Shown in pieces: positions 11,896 to 23,090 of a stretch of 64,000 nucleotides of DNA; position 1 is the stretch's first letter, and every line of letters begins with the position of its first letter. The stretch comes from Manis javanica (lineage: Eukaryota > Chordata > Mammalia > Pholidota > Manidae). The stretch covers positions 28,105,343 through 28,169,342 of the forward strand of contig NC_133156.1 in assembly GCF_040802235.1 (NCBI RefSeq), given 5' to 3'. The translations under genes were made by a program, and so were the position numbers. The notes under the pieces were generated by a model. That model made no database searches. It saw only the letters and a program-made list of their open reading frames with translations, and was not told where the DNA came from.

Positions 11896-14800
11896 TTTTT
11901 ATTTTTATTTATTTATTTATTTTTATTTTATTTTATTTTGTTATCAGTAATCTACAATTACATGAAGAACATTATGTTTACTAGGCTCTCCCCTACCCCA
12001 AGTCCTCCCCGACAAACCCCATTACAGTCACTGTCCATCAGCGTAGTAAGATGTTGTAGAATCTCTACTTGTCTTCTCTGTGTCACACAGCCCTCCCCTA
12101 TCCCCACCCCCTACGTTATACATGCTAATCATAATGCCCACTTTCTTCTTCCCTGCCCTTATCCCTCCCTACCCTCCCATTCTCCCCAGTCTCTTTCCCT
12201 TTGGTAACTGTTAGTCCATTCTTGGGTTCTGTGAGTCTGCTGCTGTTTTGTTCCTTCAGTTTTTCTTTTGTTCTTATACTCCACAGATGAGTGAAATCAT
12301 TTGGTATTTGTCTTTCTCTGCCTGGCTTATTTCAGTGAGCATTATACCCTCTAGCTCCATCCATGTTGTTGCAAATGGTAGGATTTGTTTTCTTCTTATG
12401 GCTGAATAATATTCCATTGTGTATATATACCACCTCTTCTTTATCCATTCATCTACTGATGGACACTTACGTTGCTTCCAAATCTTGGCTATTGTAAATA
12501 GTGCTGCGATAAACATAGGGGTGCATCTGTCTTTTTCAAACTGGAGTGCTGCATTCTTAGGGTAAATTCCTAGGAGGGGAATTCCTGGGTCAAATCGTAA
12601 GTCTATTTTGAGCATTTTGAGGAACCTCCATCCTGCTTTCCACAATAGTTGAACTAATTTACATTCCCACCAGCAGTGTAGAAGGGTTTCCCTTTCTCTA
12701 CAACCTCGCCAACATTTGTTGTTTGTCTTTTGGATGGTAGCCACCCTTACTGGTGTGAGGTGATATCTCATTGTGGTTTTAATTTGCATTTCTCTGATAA
12801 CTAGTGATGTGGAGCATCTTTTCATGTGTCTGTTGGCCATCTGAATTTCTTCTCTGGAGAACTGTCTGTTCAGCTCCTCTGCCCATTTTTTAATTGGATT
12901 ATTTGTTTTTTGTTTGTTCAGGTGTGTGAGCTCTTTATATATTTTGGATGTCAAGCCTTTATCGGATCTGTCATTTATGAATATATTCTCCCATACTGTA
13001 GGGTACCTTTTTGTTCTATTGATAGTGTCCTTTGCTGTACAGAAGCTTTTCAGCTTGATATAGTCCCACTTGTTCATTTTTGCTTTTGTTTTCCTTGCCT
13101 GGAAAAGATATGATCATGAAAAAGTCGCTAATATTTATGTCCAAGACATTTTTGCCTATGTTTTTTTCTAAGAGTTTTATGGTTTCATGACTTACATTCA
13201 GGTCTTTGATCCATTTCGAATTTACTTTTGTGTATGGGGTTAGACAGTGATCCAGTTTCATTCTCTTACATGTAGCTGTCCAGTTTTGCCAACACCATCT
13301 GTTGAAGAGACTGTCATTTCCCCATTGTATGTCCATGACTCCTTTATTGAATATTAATTGACCATATATGTTTGGGTTAATGTTTGGAGTCTCTATTCTG
13401 TTCCACTGGTCTGTGGCTCTGTTCTTGTGCCAGTACCAAATTGTCCTGATTACTATGGCTTTGTAGTAGAGCTTGAAGTTGGGGAGCGAGATCCCCCCCA
13501 CTTTATTCTTCCTTCTCAGGATTGCTTTGGCTATTTGGGGTCTTTGGTGTTTCCATATGAATTTTTGAACTATTTGCTCCAGTTCGTTAAAGAATGCTGT
13601 TGGTAATTTGATAGGGATTGCATCAAATCTGTATATTGCTTTGGACAGGATGGCCATTTTGACTATATTAATTCTTCCTAGCCAGGAGCATGGGATGAGT
13701 TTCCATTTGTTAGTGGCCTCTTTAATTTCTCTTAAGAGTGTCTTGTAGTTTTTAGGGTATAGTTCTTTCACTTCTTTGATTAGGTTTATTCCTAGGTATT
13801 TTATTCTTTTTGATGCAATTGTGAATGTAATTGTTTTCCTGATTTCTCTTTCTACTGGTTCACTGTGTATAGGAAAGCCACAGATTTCTGTGTGTTAATT
13901 TTGTATCCTGCAACTTTGCTGTATTCCGGTATCAGTTCTAGTAGTTTTGGAGTGGAGTCTTTAGGGTTTTTTATGTACAATATCATGTCATCTGCAAATA
14001 GTGACAGTTTAACTTCTTCTTTACCAATCTGGATTCCTTGTATTTCTTTGTGTTGTCTGATTGCTGTGGCTAGGACTTCCAGTACTATGTTGAATAACAG
14101 TGGGGAGAGTGGGCATCCCTGCCTTGTTCCTGATCTCAGAGGAAAAGCTTTCAGCTTCTCGCTGTTCAGTATGATGTTGGCTGTGGGTTTATCATATATG
14201 GCCTTTATTATGTTGAGGTACTTGCCTTCTATATCCATTTTGCTGATAGTTTTTATCATGAATGGATGTTGAATTTTGTCAAAATGCTTTTTCAGCATCT
14301 ATGGAGATGATCATGTGGTTTTTGTCTTTTTTTTTTCTTTATGTGGTGGATGATGTTGATGGATGTTCGAATGTTCTACCATCTTTGCATCCCTGGGTTG
14401 AATCCCACTTGGTTGTGGTGTATGATCCTTTTGATATATTTTTGAATTCGGTTTGCTAATGTTTTATTGAGTATTTTTGCATCTATGTTCATCAGGGATA
14501 TTGGTCTGTAATTTTCTTTTTTGGTGGGGGTCTTTCCCTGGTTTTGGTGTTAGGGTGATGTTAGCTTCATAGAATGAGTTTGGGAGTATTCCCTCCTCTT
14601 CTATTTTTTGGAAAACTTTTAGGAGAATGGGTATTATGTCTTCTTTGTATGTCTGATAAAATTCTGAGGTAAATCCATCTCGCCCAGGGGTTTTGTTCTT
14701 GGGTAGTTTTTTGATTATTGCTTCAATTTCTTTGCTGGTAATTGGTTTGTTTAGATTTTGTGTTTCTTCCTTGGTCAGTCTTGGAAGGTTGTATTTTTCT

Positions 14801-15035
14801 AGGAAGTTGATCATTTCTCCTAGGTTTTCCAGCTTGTTAGCACATAGGTTTTCATAGTATTCTCTAATAATTCTTTGTATTTCTGTGGGGTCCGTCGTGA
14901 TGTTTCATTTCTCGTTTCTGATTCTGTTGATGTGTGTTGATTCTCTTTTTCTCTTAATAAGTCTGGCTAGAGGCTTATCTATTTTGTTCATTTTCTCAAA
15001 GAACCAGCTCTTGGTTTCATTGATTTTTTTCTATT
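11896..15035 (-). mobile_element. L1-A (outer LINE-1), 3' part
   Basis: A minus-strand L1 beginning with its A-rich tail (plus-strand T/TTTA tract 11896-11940), then 3'UTR and ORF2. Broken ORF2 frames at 12274-13077, 13016-13771, 13852-14298 and 14464-14814 include the reverse-transcriptase FADDMILY motif and the C-terminal Cys-rich region. The element stops at 'ctatt' (15031-15035) and resumes at the same L1 position at 23091, because the 8-kb composite element landed in it. Frameshifts and stops are many, so it is dead. Confidence 0.92.
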
Positions 15036-16863
15036 TTTTTTTTTTGAGAGGCATCTCTCATATTTATTGATCAAATGGTTGTTAACAACAATAAAATTCT
15101 GTATAGGGGACTCAGTGCACAATCATTAATTAACCCCAAGCCTAATTCTCAACAGTCTCCAATCTTCTGAAGCATAACGAACAAGTTTTTACATGGTGAA
15201 CAAGCTCTTACATAGTGAATAAGTTCTTACATGGTGAACAGTGCAAGGGCAGTCATATCACAGAAACTTCCAATTTGATCACGCATCATGAACTATAAAC
15301 AATCAAGTCAGATATGATTATTTGTTTGATTTTTATATTGATTTATATGTGAATACCCACTTTTCTCCCTTATTATTATTATTACTTTTTAATAAAATGC
15401 TGAAGTGGTAGGTAGATGCAAGATAAAGGTAGAAAACATAATTTAGTGCTGTAAGAGGGCAAATGTAGATGATCAGGTCTGTGCCTATAGACTAAGTATT
15501 AATCCAAGCTAGACAAGGGCAACAAAACATCCATGGATGCCAAAGGTTTCTCTCAAAACAGGGGGGGTGAGGTTCTAAGCCTCACCTCTGTTGATCCCCA
15601 GTTTCTCACCTGATGGTCCCCCTGTGACTGTGCCTGTCTTAGGTTGTTCCTCCCTTGAGGAATCTTACCCATCTCTGGCTAACCAGTCATCTTCCAGGGC
15701 CATACAGGGAAATGTAAAGTTGGTAAGTGAGAGAGAAGCAATATTGTTTGAAAAGGTTAGCTTTTTACTTCTTTGCAGATTTATGCCCTGTGGCTTCTAT
15801 GCCCAGCATTTGTCTTGAGGTATCTTTACCATTTGGAAGAATTATGATAGATACTCGGTAATTTTCGATATGAGGCACGAATTCTATTTAAGGGTTGTAA
15901 TTAGGAAGGAAGAAGAAAAGCTATAGAGGTAGCATATGGAAGAAAACATGGGAGAATTGATTATTTCTTTGATATATCTGCTTGTAGAGTAACATAAGTA
16001 TGTATAGGTTTCAACAAACTACTAATTAAATTGCGTACACACATTAACATAATAGGAATACAGCTACATAACAAAAGCAGACCTACAATTACCAGCCATA
16101 TCCAGTGAAACCAAGAAAACCAGTTAGGTATGCTAGGCATTTGTGAAAACTTATCAATGATGTAATGGATATTGTCTAACTGAATTTGAATAGTTTGAGA
16201 AAAATCAGACAAATTAAAACAACACATTCCTGGGAACTGTTCACATCCCATATGTTCTTTTAACAGTGGATAGTCTATAGTCGCACGATTTTGGAGCACT
16301 GCAGCTTGCACTTCTCCTAATTCTTGGTTGAGTTCTGACAGTATAGATCCAGTCAAATTTGTTGTTTTACTGTATGCACAGGCCAGCTTAGATACCACCT
16401 TCTTCATTCCAATAGCAAGTCCAGGAACCAGTGGGATGAATGCAGCTACAACTGCAACAGCACCAGGATCTTTGTTGAAGTTTTTGATGATCATCTTCTG
16501 GAATGACTCTTCCAGAGGATGTTGATGTTGGAAGCTCTTCTTCATATCGTATCTTAATTCATTTTTTGGGTAGCCAAATAAGGTTTTGATCCTCAGTATA
16601 AACACAAACAAACCCTTTGCCCACACCTTGATATGACCTTTATACCATTTTGAAGAACCTATTGGAGATCACCACACAGGAATTCCTTTTTTTTTTTTTT
16701 AAGAGAAAGGAATATTATCAGAAAAATTTACTTCCATACCTGATCATCTGACACCCTTTAAAAGATCAAAATTAAGGATATGTAAAGCATGCATTAATCA
16801 TTGATTTACAGTTAGTTTTATCCTATCAGGGAGTAATCCCCCTTTTCTTTCTCCTTTTTTTTT
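15036..16863 (-). mobile_element. ERV-derived env module, 3' part of composite element 1
   Basis: On the minus strand this module directly follows the L1 3' end, with a short A-rich junction at 16863-16855. It carries a short stretch resembling the retroviral integrase C-terminus, then an envelope frame (15961-16626), then ~900 bp of non-coding sequence ending in AATAAA (15068-15063), ~17 bases and a poly(A) tract (plus-strand T run 15036-15045). The same order occurs at 32713-34535. The tail and polyadenylation signal show that it was copied from an RNA ending at the retroviral site. Confidence 0.85.
15961..16626 (-). pseudogene. Endogenous retroviral envelope remnant (transmembrane subunit, surface subunit missing)
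   Basis: An open frame of 221 codons. Near residues 60-75 is a small hydrophobic run like a fusion peptide, followed by a heptad-type helix. Around residues 115-140 is the conserved immunosuppressive-type stretch and a C-x6-CC motif (CEQFPGMCC) typical of covalently linked SU-TM retroviral envelopes. A membrane anchor (WIWLVIVGLLLL region) lies at about 175-200, then a short tail. The surface subunit and furin site are absent: the N-terminal ~50 residues run straight into the fusion-peptide region. The copy at 33.6-34.2 kb has the same deletion but a broken frame. It cannot act as a viral glycoprotein as it stands. Whether it is expressed is unknown. Exact retroviral genus is uncertain. Confidence 0.75.
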
Positions 16864-19800
16864 GTTATCATGAATCTACAATTACATGAAGAATATTATG
16901 TTTACTAGGCTCTCCCCTACACCAAGTGCCCCCCAGAAACCCCATTATAGTCACTGTCCATCAGCATAGCAAAATGTTGTAGCATTACTACTTGTCTTCT
17001 CTGTGTTGCACAGCCCTCCCCTTTCTCCCACTCCCCACATTATGCATGCTAATCATAATACCCCCTTTCTTCTCCCCCCCCTTATCCCTCTCTACCCACC
17101 CATCCTCCCCAGTCCCTTTCCCTTTGGTATCTGTTAGTCCATTCTTGGGTTCTGTGATTCTGCTGCTGTTTTGTTCCTTCAGTTTTTCCTTTGTTCTTAT
17201 ACTCCACAGATGAGTGAAATCATTTGGTATTTGTCTTTCTCTGCTTGACTTATTTCAGTGAGCATAATGCCCTCTAGCTCCATCCAGGTTGTTGCAAATG
17301 GTAGGATTTGTTTCCTTCTTATGGCTGAATAATACTCCATTATGTATATGTACCACATCTTCTTTATCCAGTCATCTGCTGATGGACACTTAGGTTGCTT
17401 CCAATTCTTCGCTATTGTAAATACTGCTGCGATAAACATAGGGGTGCATCTGTCTTTTTCAAACTGGAGTGCTACATTTTTAGGGTAAATTCCTAGAAGT
17501 GGAATTCCTGGGTCAAATGGTAAGTCTATTTTGAGCATTTTGAGGAACCTCCATCCTGCTTTCCACAATGGTTGAACTAATTTACATTCCCACCAGCAGC
17601 GGGGGAGGGTACCCCTTTCTCCACAACCTCGCCAACATTTGTTGATGTTTGTCTTTTGGATGGTAGCCATCCTTACTGGTGTGAGGTGATATCTCATTGT
17701 GGTTTTAATTTGCATTTCTGTGATAACTAGCAATGTGGAGCATCTTTTCATGTGTCTGTTGGCCATCTGAATTTCTTCTTTGGAGAACTGTCTGTTCGTT
17801 CCTCTGTCTATTTTTTAATTGGATTATTTGTATTTTTGTTTGTTGAGGTGTGTGAGCTCTTTATATATTTTGGATGTCAAGCCTTTATCAGATCTGTCAT
17901 TTACAAATATATTCTCCCATACTGTAGGGTACCTTTTTGTTCTATTGATGGTGGCTTTTTCTGTACAGAAGCTTTTCAGCTTGATATAGTCCCACTTGTT
18001 CATTTTTGCTTTTGTTTTCCGTGCCCGGGGAGATATGTTCAAGAAGAGATCACTCATGCTTGTGTGTAAGAGATTTTTGCCTATGTTTTTTTCTAAGCGT
18101 TTTATGGTTTCATGACTTACATTCAGGTCTTTGATCCATTTCAAATTTACTTTTGTGTATGGGGTTAGACAATGGTCCAGTTTCATTCTCTTACATGTAG
18201 CTGTCAAGTTTTGCCAGCACCATCTGTTGAAGAGACTGTTAATTTCCCAATTGTATGTCCATGGCTCCTTTATCGAATATTAATTGACCATATATGTTTG
18301 GGTTAATGTGTGGAGTCTCTAATCTGTTCCACTGGTCTGTGGCTCTGTTCTTGTGCCAGTACCAAATTTTCTTTATTACTATGGCTTTTTAGTAGAGCTT
18401 GAAGTTGGGGAGTTAGATTCCTCCCACTTTATTCTTCCTTCTTTCTTCCTTCTCAGGATTGCTTTGGCTATTCAGGGTCTTTGGTGTTTCTGTATGAATT
18501 TTTGACCTATTTGTTCCAGTTCGTTGAAGAATGCTGTTGGTAATTTGATAGGGATTGCATCAAATCTGTATATTGCTTTGGGTAGATGGCCATTTTGACG
18601 ATATTAATTCTTCCTAGCCATGAGCATGGGATGAGTTTCCATTTGTTAGTGTCCACTTTAATTTCTCTTAAGAGTGTCTTGTAGTTTTCAGGGTATAGGT
18701 CTTTCACTTCTTTGGTTAGGTTTATTCCTAGGTATTTTATTCTTTTTGATGCAATTGTGAATGGAGTTGTTTTCTTGATTTCTCTTTCTATTGGTTCGTG
18801 GTTAGTGTATAGGAAAGCCACAGATTTCTGTGTGTTAATATTGTGTCCTGCAACTTTGCTGCATTCCGATATCAGTTCTAGTAGTTTTGGAGTGGAGTCT
18901 TTAGGGTTTTTTATGTACAATATCATGTCATCTGCAAATAGTGACAGTTTGACTTCTTCTTTACCTATGTGTATTCCTTGTATTTCTTTGTTTTGTCTGA
19001 TTGCCGTGGCTAGGACCTCCAGTACGACGTTTGAATAACAGTGGGGAGAGTGGGCATCCCTGTCTTGTTCCCGATCTCAGAGGAAAATCTTTCAGCCTCT
19101 TGCTGTTCAATATGATGTTAGCTGTGGGTTTATCATGTATGGCCTTTATTATGTTGAGGTACTTGCCCTCTATGCCCATTTTGTTGAGAGTTTTTATCAT
19201 GAATGGATGTTGATTTTTGTCAAATGCTTTTTCAGAATCTATGGAGATGATCATGTTGTTTTTGTCCTTCTTTTTGTTGATGTGGTGGATGATGGTGATG
19301 GATTTTCGAATGTTGTACCATCCTTGCATCCCTGGGATGGATCCCACTTTGTCATGGTGTATGATCCTCTTGATATATTTTTGAATTCGGTTTGCTAATA
19401 TTTTATTGAGTATTTTTGCATCTATGTTAATCAGGGATATTGGTCTGTAGTTTTCTTTTTTCGTGGGGTCTCTGCCTGGTTTTGTTATTAGGGTGTTGTT
19501 GGCTTCATAGAATGAGTTTGGGAGTATTCCCTCCTCTTCTATATTTTGGAAAAGTTTAAGGAGAATGGGTATTATGTCTTCTCTGTATGTCTGATAAAAT
19601 TCCGATGTAAAACCATCTGGCCCGGGGGTTTTGTTCTTGGGTAGTTTTTTGATTACCGTTTCCATGTCTTTGCTTGTAATTGGTTTGTTTAACGTTTGTG
19701 TTTCTTCCTTGGTCAGTCTTGGAAGGTTGTATTTTTGTAGGAAGTTGACCATTTCTTCTAGGTTTTCCAGCTTGTTAGCATATAGGTTTTCATAGTAGTT

Positions 19801-20506
19801 TTTAATAATTCTTTGTATTTCTGTGGAGTCTGTCATGATTTTTCCATTCTCATTTCTGATTCTGTTGATTTGTGTTGATTCTGTTTTTGTCTTAATAAGT
19901 TTGTCTGGAGGCTTTTCTATTTTGTTTATTTTCTCAAAGAACCAGCTCTTGGTTTCATTGATTTTTTCTATTGTTTTATTCTTCTCAATTTTGTTTATTT
20001 CTTCTCTGATCTTTATTATGTCCCTCCTTCTGCTGACTTTAGGCCTCATTTGTTCTTCTTTTTCCAGTTTCCATAATTGTGATGTTAGACTATTCATTTG
20101 GGATTGTTCTTCCTTCTTTAAGTGTGCCTGGATTGCTATATACTTTCCTCTTAAGACTGCTTTCGCTGCATCCCACAGATGTTGGGGCTTTGTGTTGTTA
20201 TCATTTGTTTCCATATAGTCCTTGATCTCTATTTTAATTTGTTTGTTGATCCATTGATTATTTAGGAGCATGTTGTTAATTCTCCTTGTTTGTGAGCCTT
20301 TTTGTTTTCTTTGTAGAATTTATTTCTACTTTTGTGCTTTGTGGTCTGAAAAATTGGTTGGTAGAATTTCAATATTTTGGAATTTACTGAGGCTCTTTTT
20401 GTGACCTAGTATATGGTCTATTCTGGAGAATGTTCCATGTGCACTTGAGAAGAATGTGTATCCTGTTGATTTTGGATGTAGAGTTCTGTAGATGTCTATT
20501 AGGTCT

Positions 20507-20757
20507 ATCTGTTCTAGTGTGTTGTTCAGTGCCTCTGTGTCCTTACTTATTTTCTGTCTGGTGGATCTGTCCTTTGGGGTGAGTGGTGTGTTAAAGTCTC
20601 CCAAAACGAATGCATTGCATTCTATTTCCTCCTTTAATTCTGTTAGTATTTGTTTCACATATATTTGGTGCTCCTGTATTGGGTGCATATATGTTTATAA
20701 TGGTTATATCCTCTTGTTGGACTGAGCCCTTTATCATTATGTAATGTCCTTCTTTAT
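20507..20757. repeat. 251-bp tract identical to 23632-23882
   Basis: This piece of ORF2 in composite 1 is base-for-base identical to the corresponding ORF2 piece of the older host L1-A, whereas sequence just downstream differs at roughly one base in ten. The matching region of composite 2 (near 38.15-38.42 kb) differs at many positions. Confidence 0.9.
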
Positions 20758-21890
20758 CTCTTGTTACTTTCTTTGTTTTGAGGTCTATTTTGTCTGATAC
20801 TAGTACTGCAACCCCTGCTTTCTTCTCTCTGTTGTTTGCCTGAAATATGTTTTTCCATCCCTTGACTTTTAGTCTGTGCATGTCTTTGGGTTTGAGGTGA
20901 GTCTCTTGTGAGCAGCATATAGATGGGTCTTGCTTTTTTATCCATTCTATTTCTCTGTATCTTTTGATTGGTGGATTCAGTCCATTTACATGGAGGGTGA
21001 CCATTGAAAGATATGTACTTATTGCCATTGCAGGCTTTAGATTTGTGGTTACCAAAGGTTCTAGGTTAGCTTCTTTAGTATCTTACTGCCTAACTTAGCT
21101 CACGTATTGAGCTGTTATATACACTGTCTGGAGATTCTTTTCTTCTCTCCCTGCTTATTCCTCCTCCTCCATTCTTTATATGTTTTTGTTTTATTCTGTG
21201 CTCTTTTGTGTTTCCTTTAACTGCTTTTAGTGAGTAGTTGATTTTATTTTTTGCCTTTAGTTAGTATTTGGTTGGTCTGCTTTCTTTGCTGTGATTTTAT
21301 TTTCTCTGGTGACATCTGTTTAGTCTTAGGAGTGCTCCCATCTAGAATAGTCCCTCTAGAAAAACCTGTAGACGTGGTTTGTAAGAGGCAAATTCCCTCA
21401 ACTTTTGCTTGTCTGGGGATTGTTTAATCCCTCCTTCATATTTAAATGATAATCGTGCTGGATACAGTATCCTTGGTTCAGGGCCATTCTGTTTCATTGC
21501 ATTACATATATCTTGCCATTGTCTTCTGGCCTATAAGATATCTGTTGAGAAGTCTGATGATAGCCTGACGGGTTTTCCTTTATAGGTGACCTTTTTCCTC
21601 TCTCTGGCTGCCTTTAAAACTCTGTCCTTGTCCTTGATCTTTGCCATTTTAATTATTATGTATCTTGTTGTTGTCCTCCTTGGGTACTTTCTGTTGGGAG
21701 TTCTTTGTATTTCCGTGGTCTGTTTGATTATTTCCTTCCCCAGTTTGGGGAAGTTTTCAGCAATTATTTCTTCAAAGACACTTTCTATCCCTTTTTCTCT
21801 CTCTTTCCTTTTCTGGTACCCCTATAATACAGATATTGTTCCTTTTGGATTGGTTCTGTTAATATTGTTTCATTCCTGGAGATCCTTTTA

Positions 21891-22045
21891 TCTCTCTCTT
21901 TGTCAGCTTCTATGTGTTCCTGTTCTCTGGTTTCTATTCCATCAGTGGCCTCTTGCATCTTATCCTCTTATCTCTCTCTTTGTCAGCTTCTATGTGTTCC
22001 TGTTCTCTGGTTTCTATTCCATCAGTGGCCTCTTGCATCTTATCC
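21891..22045. repeat. Tandem duplication, 80-bp period, in L1 ORF1
   Basis: The units at 21891-21965 and 21971-22045 are identical over 75 bp, with a period of 80 bp. They fall in the coiled-coil part of ORF1 of composite element 1. Because 80 is not a multiple of three, the duplication shifts the frame. Confidence 0.9.
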
Positions 22046-23090
22046 ATTCTGCTTATAAATCCTTCCAGAGTTTGTTTCACGTCTGTAATCTCTTTCCAGA
22101 TGTCTGTAATCTCCCTCCTGACTTAATCCCTTAGCTCTTGTATATTTCTCTGCATCTCCATCAGCATGTTTATGATTTTTATTTTCAATTCTTTTTCAGA
22201 AAGACTGGTTAGGTCTGTCTCCTCAGGTGTTGTCTCTGTAATCTTTGTCTGCCTCAAATTTTGCCTTTTCATGGCGATAGAGATAGTTTGCAGAGCTGGC
22301 ATGAGTGTCGGCTGAAAGAACTTCCCTTCTTGTTCATTTGTGGCCTTCCTCTCCTGGGAGAACAGCAACCTCTGGTGGCTTGTGATGGGCAGCTGCATGC
22401 AGATGGGGCTTCTGATTCTTGCCCGGCTGCTATGGAATTTATCTCCACTGTTGCTGTGGGTATGGCCTGCCTCAGGCTGCTGCTCCGATATGGTGGAGCT
22501 GTGCTGGAGGGGTAATGGCCGGGAGGCTGTTTATCTCTGTGAGGAGCCTCTGAGCTGCCCTGCTATCCAGGGGTTTAGGGTGCCCAGAGAATTTCCTGCT
22601 GCTGGACTAAGTGTCCCAGGACACTTCCGCCCAGCTTTGGGGTCCCTGTCCCTTTAAGACTTCCAAAAAGCACTCACTTTTCTTTGTCCCCAGGATGCAC
22701 GCTGGCTGCAGGGACCTGCTCACAGGTATTACTGTCCTGTTTCCCTAGTATCCAGGACCCCACGCATGCACTGTGTCTGCACTGTGATACGGATGGCTTG
22801 GGCTGGGTGTTTAGCAGTCCTGGGCTCCCTCTCCCTCCCTGCTCTGACTCCTCTCCTCCTGCCTGGAGCAGGGCTGTGGGGCACTTGGGTCCCACCGGGC
22901 TGGGGCTTGTATCTTTCCCCCTTTGTGAGGCATTGGGTTCTAGCAGGTGTGGATGTGGTCTGGATGTTGTCCTGTGTCTTCTGGTCTCTCTTTTAGGAAG
23001 AGTTGTCTTTGTTGTATTTTCAAAAATGTATATGGTTTTGGGAGGAGATTTCTGCTGCTCTACTCACACCGCCATCTTGGCCCCGCCTCC

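Larger units (their letters stand above)
16864..23090 (-). mobile_element. L1 part of composite element 1 (full-length L1)
   Basis: A minus-strand L1 from its 5' end (minus strand from 23090: GGAGGCGGGGCCAAGATGG, with a YY1-type AAGATGGCGG) to its 3' end at 16864. The 5'UTR is at about 22.4-23.09 kb and ORF1 at about 22.4-21.1 kb. ORF2 starts at 21055 and runs to about 17.2 kb. The endonuclease region is readable at 20591-21055 and 20326-20688, and reverse transcriptase at 18961-20271. Frameshifts and stops break both ORFs, and an 80-bp tandem duplication disrupts ORF1. 'ctatt' at 15031-15035 and 23091-23095 flanks the whole composite as a short target-site duplication. Confidence 0.9.

Noticed and set aside
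12826-13113. Plus-strand reading frames across L1-A and the other minus-strand L1s (for example 36370-36870, 39091-39711)
   Set aside because: They are antisense shadows of L1 ORF1/ORF2, recur in every L1 copy and have no independent coding signature.
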